DNA of 64,000 bases from assembly GCF_001425605.1 (NCBI RefSeq), contig NZ_LMRG01000003.1:124001-188000 (forward strand). Reading direction: 5' to 3'. The notes under the pieces were generated by a model. The model did no database searches, had not been told where the DNA came from, and saw nothing but the letters and a program-made list of their open reading frames with translations. The first letter of the stretch is position 1. Each line of letters starts with the position of its first letter. Positions 58,031 to 64,000 of this stretch are shown one piece after another. This DNA comes from Rhizobium sp. Leaf453. Lineage in GTDB: Bacteria; Pseudomonadota; Alphaproteobacteria; Rhizobiales; Rhizobiaceae. The position numbers were made by a program, and so were the translations under genes.

Positions 58031-58957
58031 ATGCCCATCAAGATTCCCGATACGCTGCCCGCCTTCGAAACCCTCGTCAAAGAGGGCGTGCGGGTGATGA
58101 CCGAAACCGTGGCGATCCGTCAGGACATCCGCCCGCTGCAGATCGGGCTGCTCAACCTCATGCCGAACAAGATCAAGACCGAAGTGCAGATGGCGCGCCT
58201 CGTCGGCGCCTCGCCGCTGCAGGTCGAGTTTTCCCTGATCCGCCTCGGCGGCCACAAGGCCAAGAACACGTCGGAAGAACACCTGCTCGCCTTCTACGAG
58301 ACCTGGGAAGAGGTGAAGCACCGCCATTTCGACGGCCTGATCATCACCGGCGCTCCGGTCGAGACGCTGGAATACGAGGATGTCACCTATTGGGGCGAGA
58401 TGCAGGACATCCTCAACTGGACGCACACCAACGTCCATTCGACGCTCAACATCTGCTGGGGCGCGATGGCGGCGATCTACCATTTCCACGGCGTGCCGAA
58501 GCATACGCTCAGGGAAAAGGCCTTTGGCGTCTACCGCCACCACAATCTCAATCCGTCCTCACCTTACCTTTCCGGCTTCTCCGACGATTTCCAGATCCCG
58601 GTCTCCCGCTGGACCGAGGTGCGGCGCGGCGATATCCAGACGGTGCCGGAACTCGAGATCCTGATGGAATCCGACGAGATGGGGGTGTGCTTCGTTCACG
58701 AGAAGGCCGGCAACCGGCTCTACGTGTTCAACCATGTCGAATATGACTCGACCTCGCTGTCGGACGAATATTTCCGCGACATCGATGCCGGCGTGCCGAT
58801 CAAGATGCCGCATAATCATTTCCCGCACAACGATCCGAGCCTGCCGCCGCAGAACCGCTGGCGCAGCCATGCGCATCTGCTGTTCGGCAACTGGATCAAC
58901 GAAATCTACCAGACCACGCCCTATGACCCGGCGGATATCGGAAAGGACAGACGGTGA
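58031..58957 (+). CDS. metA: Homoserine O-acyltransferase MetA
   Basis: 308 residues. [60 protein letters not shown], catalytic Cys in [16 protein letters not shown], and catalytic His/Glu in VFNHVEYD. First step of methionine synthesis; in many bacteria this family uses acetyl-CoA rather than succinyl-CoA, so the acyl donor is not settled. ATG at 58031, downstream of the SAM-II riboswitch. Overlaps the next gene by 4 bp. Confidence 0.96.
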   Translation: MPIKIPDTLPAFETLVKEGVRVMTETVAIRQDIRPLQIGLLNLMPNKIKTEVQMARLVGASPLQVEFSLIRLGGHKAKNTSEEHLLAFYETWEEVKHRHFDGLIITGAPVETLEYEDVTYWGEMQDILNWTHTNVHSTLNICWGAMAAIYHFHGVPKHTLREKAFGVYRHHNLNPSSPYLSGFSDDFQIPVSRWTEVRRGDIQTVPELEILMESDEMGVCFVHEKAGNRLYVFNHVEYDSTSLSDEYFRDIDAGVPIKMPHNHFPHNDPSLPPQNRWRSHAHLLFGNWINEIYQTTPYDPADIGKDRR

Positions 58958-59406
58958 CCACGCATCTTGTCATCCGGCCGATCGAGAGTGGAGACGAGGC
59001 CGAGTGGCGCCGTCTCTGGAAGGCCTATCTTGCCTTTTACGAAACCGTCCTGCCGGAGGAAATCTATGCCCTCACCTTCTCGCGCCTGCTGAGCGGCGCG
59101 GCGCATGAGTATGCCGGGTTTCTGGCGATATTGAACGGCAAGACGGTGGGACTTGCGCACTATCTGTTTCACCGCTCCTGCTGGCATGAACAGTCGATCT
59201 GCTATCTGCAGGACCTGTATGCCGATCCCGAAATCCGCGGACAGGGGATCGGCCGGGCGCTGATCGAGGCGGTCTATGCCCGTGCCAATGCCGAAAAGGC
59301 GCAGGAAGTTTACTGGATGACCCAGGATTTCAACGCAACAGCGCGCAAACTCTACGATCGGATCGCAGACAAGACGCCGTTCATCGTCTATCAGAAGACG
59401 TCTTGA
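58954..59406 (+). CDS. GNAT family N-acetyltransferase
   Basis: 150 residues. [51 protein letters not shown] (acetyl-CoA loop) and [24 protein letters not shown] form a complete GNAT domain. GTG start at 58954 overlaps the metA stop (GTGA), so it is translationally coupled to metA and should be under the same SAM control. Substrate unknown. Confidence 0.9.
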   Translation: MTTHLVIRPIESGDEAEWRRLWKAYLAFYETVLPEEIYALTFSRLLSGAAHEYAGFLAILNGKTVGLAHYLFHRSCWHEQSICYLQDLYADPEIRGQGIGRALIEAVYARANAEKAQEVYWMTQDFNATARKLYDRIADKTPFIVYQKTS

Positions 59407-59548
59407 GCGAACCGGCAGTGTTTTTCAGGCAATGACGGGTGAGGAGATGCTGCCAGTGGAAACGCTGCGGTGAATTGTATGACTTTTCGGTTGCCGACCC
59501 CAGCGAAATGACGCAGGTTGCCGCCGGGGCAGTGGAGGAAAAACGGCC

Positions 59549-60565
59549 GTGCAGACACAGACAGACATTTTCGGCCATCTACCGACCGGTGAAGCCGTGC
59601 ATCGCGTGGTCCTGACTGGTGGGGGATTGACGGCGAACATTCTGACCTGGGGCTCGGTGATCCAGGACCTGCGGCTCGACGGCCATGCCGCGCCGCTGGT
59701 GCTCGGCTTCGACAATTTCCAGGACTATCTCGACCATTCCCCCTATTTCGGCGCGACACCGGGGCGCAACGCCAACCGCATCGGCGGCGGCCGCTTCGCG
59801 ATCGACGGCACCGCATACCAGCTGGAAAACAACGAGAACGGCGTCACCCACCTGCATGGCGGCAGCGATGGCATTGCCAAGCGCATCTGGGATATCGTCG
59901 AGCAGACGGATAATCGCGTGGTGCTGCGGATCACCGATCCCGATGGCCGCGCCGGTTATCCCGGCAATTGCACCGTGACCTGCACCTATACGCTAAGCGA
60001 CGGCGGCGTGCTCAATGTTCTCTACGAAAGCACGACCGATCAGGCGACGATCTGCAATGTCTGCCAGCACAGCTATTTCAATCTCGACGGCACCGCCGAT
60101 GCGCTGGGCCACGACGTGATGATAGCGGCAAACGACTACCTGCCGACGGACGAACGCCAGGTGCCGACCGGCGAAATCCGCCCGGTAGCTGGAACCGCCT
60201 TCGACCTGCGGACGATGACGCCGATGCGCCGCCAGCTGGAAGGCGACAAGATCGGCTACGACCACAATTTCTGCCTGTCCGAGGCGCGCGGCCCCAAGCA
60301 ATCTGTCGCTTTGGTGCGCAGCATCAATTCCGGCGTCTCGCTGGAAGTCCGCACGACCGAGCCGGGCGTTCAATTTTATACCGGCTTCAAGATGGACGTG
60401 CCGGTGCCGGGCCTCGACGGCCGTCGTTACGGGCCGTTTGCCGGCTTCTGCCTGGAAACGCAAATTTGGCCGGATGCCGTCAATCACGCCAATTTCCCGG
60501 AAGCCATCCTGCGGCCAGGCGAAACGCTGCGGCAGGAAACCGATTACGTCTTTACAAGAAGCTGA
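59549..60565 (+). CDS. galM: Aldose 1-epimerase (galactose mutarotase)
   Basis: 338 residues. [15 protein letters not shown], the sugar-binding [19 protein letters not shown], catalytic His in [13 protein letters not shown], and catalytic Glu in [18 protein letters not shown] at 59549 preceded by GGAGGA. Interconverts alpha and beta anomers of hexoses. 52 bp before the SDR gene, same strand. Confidence 0.93.
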   Translation: MQTQTDIFGHLPTGEAVHRVVLTGGGLTANILTWGSVIQDLRLDGHAAPLVLGFDNFQDYLDHSPYFGATPGRNANRIGGGRFAIDGTAYQLENNENGVTHLHGGSDGIAKRIWDIVEQTDNRVVLRITDPDGRAGYPGNCTVTCTYTLSDGGVLNVLYESTTDQATICNVCQHSYFNLDGTADALGHDVMIAANDYLPTDERQVPTGEIRPVAGTAFDLRTMTPMRRQLEGDKIGYDHNFCLSEARGPKQSVALVRSINSGVSLEVRTTEPGVQFYTGFKMDVPVPGLDGRRYGPFAGFCLETQIWPDAVNHANFPEAILRPGETLRQETDYVFTRS

Positions 60566-60617
60566 TTCCGGCCCACCTCACTGCAAAGACAAGACGCGAC
60601 CGGGGAGGGAAGCGACG

Positions 60618-61391
60618 ATGGCTGACACCACACGAAACCATGGAAAGATCGCACTCGTCACCGGCGGCGGCACCGGCATTGGTCGGGCGATCGCCGAGGC
60701 CTTGGCGAAGAACGGCTTTACCGTCGTGATTTCCGGCCGCCGTTACGACGTCCTGCAAAAAGCCGCGCACGAGATCGCGGAGGCAACGGGTGGCACACTG
60801 CGCGCCTTCGCCGCCGATGTCGGCGACCCGCATTCCGTCGCGACCCTCTTCCAGACCGTCGCCCATGATTTCGGCCGCCTCGACCTTCTCGTCAACAATG
60901 CCGGCATGGGCCTGCCGGCGGTGCCGATGGAAGACATCACCTTCGAGCAATGGAACGCCATCGTCGCGGCGAACCTGACGGGTGCCTTCCTCTGCACCCA
61001 GCAGGCGATGAAACTGATGAAGGCGCAGACGCCACGCGGCGGGCGCATCATCAACAACGGCTCCATCTCCGCCTCGACGCCCCGACCGATGTCAGCTCCC
61101 TACACGGCGACCAAACACGCCATCGCCGGCCTGACCAAATCGACTGCGCTCGACGGCCGCGCCTTCGACATTGCCTGCGGCCAGATCGATATCGGTAATG
61201 CCTCGACCGAGATGACTTCGCGCATGAGCGGCGGCGTGCTGCAGGCCAATGGCGAGATCGCCAGCGAGCCGACCATTCCCGCCCATCTCGTCGCCGATGC
61301 GGTCGTCTACATGGCCGGCTTGCCGCTCGATGCCAATGTGCTGACCATGACCGTGATGGCGACGCAGATGCCCTATGTCGGGCGCGGCTGA
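60618..61391 (+). CDS. SDR family oxidoreductase
   Basis: 257 residues. Cofactor motif [24 protein letters not shown], catalytic Ser (NNGSISA), and Tyr/Lys in [12 protein letters not shown] at 60618 with GGGAGGG upstream; the frame opens earlier within galM. Likely in an operon with galM, suggesting a sugar or polyol substrate, but this is only context. Confidence 0.9.
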   Translation: MADTTRNHGKIALVTGGGTGIGRAIAEALAKNGFTVVISGRRYDVLQKAAHEIAEATGGTLRAFAADVGDPHSVATLFQTVAHDFGRLDLLVNNAGMGLPAVPMEDITFEQWNAIVAANLTGAFLCTQQAMKLMKAQTPRGGRIINNGSISASTPRPMSAPYTATKHAIAGLTKSTALDGRAFDIACGQIDIGNASTEMTSRMSGGVLQANGEIASEPTIPAHLVADAVVYMAGLPLDANVLTMTVMATQMPYVGRG

Positions 61392-61466
61392 CCGGATATC
61401 CGGCCCGTCCAAAAATAGTGCAAGCCTATACAATAGATTAGCAATAGAAAAAACTCTGCAGTTGAC

Positions 61467-61497
61467 GGTTGCGTTGAGTATATGTACTCTCGCAACC
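61467..61497. promoter_or_regulatory. Hairpin over the promoter region of the terminal exported-protein operon
   Basis: GGTTGCG and CGCAACC arms (7 bp) enclose a second dyad GAGTA/TACTC. TTGACG precedes (61462-61467) and TATAAA follows (61498-61503). The surrounding 61392-61526 is strikingly AT-rich for this genome. Looks like a regulator site or a structured leader. Confidence 0.45.
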
Positions 61498-61526
61498 TAT
61501 AAATTATACATTTTGCAGGTGACATA

Positions 61527-61865
61527 ATGCGCCCGAAATCGTCTTTCGACGGGTCGGCGAGCGTAGCTTTATGGCCTATGCTTGTATTGATCCCTTCCCT
61601 TATTTTGTCCGGTTGCGTTTCGACCGACGGCTCGCAGAGCACGCCGGAGCAGATCGCCGCGCAAATCGAGCGGCAGTGCGCCTTTGTCACGACAGCAACA
61701 TCCATAGCAGCCATTCTCGGTCTTCCCGGAGCGCCTGCCGCCGACAAGCTGGCGCAGGTGGTCTGCAAGGAGATCGAGAACAAGACGCGAGCCGGCCTGA
61801 CGGCGCCAGGTCAGAAGGCGACCGTAGAGATCAATGGCGTCCCGTTGACGGGTACCCTCAAATAG
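61527..61865 (+). CDS. Small lipoprotein, first gene of an exported cassette
   Basis: 112 residues. Hydrophobic segment and lipobox PMLVLIPSLILSGC (Cys about residue 30), then a mature part with two cysteines (RQCAFV, VVCKEI) likely disulfide-bonded, ending TVEINGVPLTGTLK. Family not recognised. ATG at 61527 with a weak ribosome site. Followed after 37 bp by another exported protein. Confidence 0.7.
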   Translation: MRPKSSFDGSASVALWPMLVLIPSLILSGCVSTDGSQSTPEQIAAQIERQCAFVTTATSIAAILGLPGAPAADKLAQVVCKEIENKTRAGLTAPGQKATVEINGVPLTGTLK

Positions 61866-61902
61866 ACTGACAGATGCACCACGCTTCAACGGAGCAAGCA
61901 TC

Positions 61903-62544
61903 ATGCGCCGCATCGGAGTTGTTCTTGCCGCCTACGTGATCACGCAGCCGCTTTTCGCACAGGAAGCGGGCGTGATCGATGACGCCATCGAAAACCCGGT
62001 CGATTTCGGCCGTGTCGCCAACGACATGGCCGAGGCGACATCCAACGGCTTTCGCGAAACATTGCAGTTTCCCGGTGCCGACCAGCTTGGCGATTTCACG
62101 CCGGCCGTTCCGGTGCTGATCCCTCAGAAACTGTTCGTGGACCTGAAGGCCGGCACGACGGAACTGGGCGGCGATCAGGTGGGCCTGGAGGATACGACCC
62201 GGAAGGCCGGAATCAGCTTCAGCAAATCCGGCTATTCGGCTTGGGTTTCCTATCCGAAATTCAACATGAACATCCAGGCGAGCTCCATCTCCTATGCCGC
62301 CGCCAACGATGCCTCGCCCGCCTTTGCTGGCGCCAAGCCGGATTATTACAACAAGCTTGCCGGCGACGTGATCACCTTCGGCTATGCCGGGGCGGATTAC
62401 ATGGTGTTGTTCGAATGCCTGGTCGGCGACGAGGAATGCGTCACGGAAGGTGAGGCCGACAAGATCGTCGATAAATTCGTGCTGTGCGACCAGCAGGGTG
62501 GCTGCGTCGGCACCTTCCCCGTCAACACGGAGACACAGCCGTGA
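61903..62544 (+). CDS. Exported hypothetical protein
   Basis: 213 residues: signal peptide MRRIGVVLAAYVITQPLFA, mature start QEAGVIDDAIENPVDFG. Conserved-looking VPVLIPQKLFVDLKAG and WVSYPKFNMNIQASSISYAAA; four cysteines near the end (FECLVGDEECV, LCDQQGGC). No known domain recognised. ATG at 61903 after GGAG. Stop overlaps the GTG start of the M23 peptidase gene, so the two are translationally coupled. Confidence 0.72.
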   Translation: MRRIGVVLAAYVITQPLFAQEAGVIDDAIENPVDFGRVANDMAEATSNGFRETLQFPGADQLGDFTPAVPVLIPQKLFVDLKAGTTELGGDQVGLEDTTRKAGISFSKSGYSAWVSYPKFNMNIQASSISYAAANDASPAFAGAKPDYYNKLAGDVITFGYAGADYMVLFECLVGDEECVTEGEADKIVDKFVLCDQQGGCVGTFPVNTETQP

Positions 62545-64000
62545 TCCCCAGCAAATGGCTCCTTCCACTCATTGTCTTGTCCGCGCTCGCTGCACCACTC
62601 CACTCCGCACGGGCAGTCGATTTCAAGGTCAATCCACCCGGCGTGCTCAAGGACAATTTCGGTCAGGGCGCGCCCGACTATTCAAGCTACGCGCCCGGCA
62701 TCAAGTTCCCCATCACCGGCTTTCCGACGACACTCAACTCGCAGGTCCGCAACAAGGGCGGCGGCGCGATCGGAGGCGACCAGTGCGACGCCGGCAACTA
62801 CAACGAAGTCTGGTCGGACACGCTGTGCGAAACGCGCGGCAAGAAGAACGCACCGCCCCTTGGCTGCCCGCTCAATACAGTGCATCAAGGCGTCGATATT
62901 CGCGGCGGCACGACGACGACCTGCAGCACGCTGCGCAGTTCGCGCCAAAACCTCATCCCCGTCGTCGCGGTCAAGGACGGCGTCATCAAGGCGATCGGCA
63001 GCTATACAGTGGACCTGTGGCCACGCGACGGCGAACGCTACCGTTACCTGCACATGAACATGCAGGGGCTGAAGGTGCGCCTCAACCAACGCGTCACCGC
63101 CGGCGAGACGATCGGCTTCATGTACAATGACTTCGGCGGCACCTCGACCACGCTCCATCTGCATCTGGAGCACTGGAAGAACATCGCCGGAAAGGGTTTC
63201 ATCCCCGTCCCGCTCTATTGCGACCTGGTAACGGCTTATGAGCGTGACCGCGGCGTCAGCGCCGTCATGCTCGGCGGCGGACAGCGCTGCGAGGGCAGCA
63301 CCGGCACGGCCCAGCCGGGCAGCGGCACAGGGACCGATACGGGAACCGGCCCGATCGTCGGCACCGGCCCACAGGTCCAGCCGGGCGAAACGTCGAAGAT
63401 CTCCTCCTACTGGACATCGAACGGCTCCGAGTTCGGACTGATCTCCGAGGGCAACAGCCGGACCTTCGTGGTCACCACGCCGAAAGCCGAACTGGCGAGC
63501 AGCATGCTGCCCGGCGAAAAGGTGTTCTACGGCTTCAAGGCGGGCGAGGTCTATCTCGGCAAGGCACGCATCCTCGGCGATTCCTGTGGCAGCGGCGAGT
63601 TCGATGCCACCGGCCCCGTTCTCGAAAGCGGCAAGCGTGTCGAGGTCACCGGCAGCAGACTGAAGGCAGGAGTCGGCTGCACCAGTCCCGGCCCCGAACA
63701 AGTGACGATGGCCTTCAGCTTCACCCGCAAAACGGGGGAAGGCCAGACGCCGACGACCTGTGTCGGCGAGACGGCCCTGAACCGTCAATCCAAGACGGAA
63801 CTCACCCGCAACTGGGGGGCGCTCACCATGTATGTGCCCTGGGAAAGCTGGAATTCCTATATCCGCAACTGGCCGGGCCTGAGGCTCGGGACAGACAACA
63901 AGCCGGTCGATGTCCAGACCGACGCTTTCGGCGGCACGATCATGACCTTCGAGACGGATGAATCCGGGGTCGGCATCTGGTGGTATTGGCTGCTGGTGCG
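62541..64000 (+). CDS. Exported M23-type peptidase with long C-terminal extension, truncated by window end
   Basis: At least 486 residues, frame open to the window edge. Signal peptide IPSKWLLPLIVLSALAAPLHSARA; M23/LytM domain with His115/Asp119 (HQGVDI), His171 (YRYLHM) and the H-x-H pair His206/His208 (TLHLHLEHW), the full zinc and catalytic set. After a Gly/Thr/Pro linker (about 250-285) come one or more beta-rich regions (EFGLISEGNSRTFVVTTPK, VLESGKRVEVTGSRLKAG) of unknown type. GTG start at 62541 overlaps the previous stop. Expected to cut peptidoglycan peptides; the lipoprotein and periplasmic partners may position or restrain it. Confidence 0.83.
   Translation, partial: MIPSKWLLPLIVLSALAAPLHSARAVDFKVNPPGVLKDNFGQGAPDYSSYAPGIKFPITGFPTTLNSQVRNKGGGAIGGDQCDAGNYNEVWSDTLCETRGKKNAPPLGCPLNTVHQGVDIRGGTTTTCSTLRSSRQNLIPVVAVKDGVIKAIGSYTVDLWPRDGERYRYLHMNMQGLKVRLNQRVTAGETIGFMYNDFGGTSTTLHLHLEHWKNIAGKGFIPVPLYCDLVTAYERDRGVSAVMLGGGQRCEGSTGTAQPGSGTGTDTGTGPIVGTGPQVQPGETSKISSYWTSNGSEFGLISEGNSRTFVVTTPKAELASSMLPGEKVFYGFKAGEVYLGKARILGDSCGSGEFDATGPVLESGKRVEVTGSRLKAGVGCTSPGPEQVTMAFSFTRKTGEGQTPTTCVGETALNRQSKTELTRNWGALTMYVPWESWNSYIRNWPGLRLGTDNKPVDVQTDAFGGTIMTFETDESGVGIWWYWLLV

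Overview
The window is about 64 kb of GC-rich alphaproteobacterial chromosome, most likely from the Rhizobiaceae (Rhizobium/Agrobacterium/Neorhizobium-like). The reasons are the TCA gene order lpdA-(accessory genes)-sucB-sucA-sucD-sucC-mdh-zapE, an Omp19-type lipoprotein, an RpoH2-type sigma factor, a SAM-II riboswitch before metA, the hemC-hemD-mic60-hemY cluster and several copies of RIME-like intergenic mosaic repeats. It reads as conserved core chromosome with a few accessory islets; no complete insertion sequence, prophage, CRISPR array, rRNA or tRNA was seen.

Region 1 (1-13.1 kb, minus strand): the 2-oxoglutarate dehydrogenase, succinyl-CoA synthetase and malate dehydrogenase genes, with four accessory genes (SDR, small exported protein, LysE exporter, MAPEG protein) between lpdA and sucB, then zapE and omp19. 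Region 2 (13.5-17.4 kb, minus): sdhCDAB with a DUF3052-like gene translationally coupled between sdhA and sdhB. Region 3 (17.4-21.9 kb): a His/Arg-rich exported protein behind a CtrA-like box, an ETF-beta lysine methyltransferase-like protein, a divergent MarR/DHA2 efflux pair and a ParDE toxin-antitoxin module. Region 4 (22-25.8 kb, plus): a TPP riboswitch and thiBPQ, with a mosaic repeat between thiB and thiP. Region 5 (25.8-34.1 kb): an M48 lipoprotein peptidase, a FitA-like antitoxin pseudogene, rpoH2, a possible small RNA gene between two terminators, a GNAT gene, a tandem pair of paralogous exported proteins, ppa, a YggT gene, an MFS exporter and a MITE-like element.

Region 6 (34.1-45.8 kb): a minus-strand block (amidotransferase, TerB, HemY, Mic60, HemD, HemC) divergent from a plus-strand block (tsaD, gpsA, yciI-like, EVE, thiN, ABC-F). 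Region 7 (45.8-51.2 kb) is the most accessory-looking: an orphan sulfatase, about 1 kb without a convincing gene but full of palindromes, and a 623-residue RTX-repeat protein without its exporter. Region 8 (51.2-61.4 kb): GST, LysR regulator, a DMT transporter divergent from a MocR-type regulator, prmB, a pseudouridine synthase, SAM-II plus metA, a GNAT gene, aldose epimerase and an SDR. Region 9 (61.4-64 kb): three consecutive exported-protein genes (lipoprotein, periplasmic protein, M23 peptidase running off the window) behind an AT-rich, hairpin-containing promoter region; this is the best candidate for an uncharacterised functional cassette.

Functionally the window joins energy metabolism (complete OGDH, SCS and SDH, MDH), haem synthesis tied to inner-membrane architecture (Mic60), thiamine import and pyrophosphorylation (thiBPQ, ThiN; TPP is the OGDH E1 cofactor), and riboswitch-controlled methionine synthesis. 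All calls come from reading translations and motifs; no database search was run.
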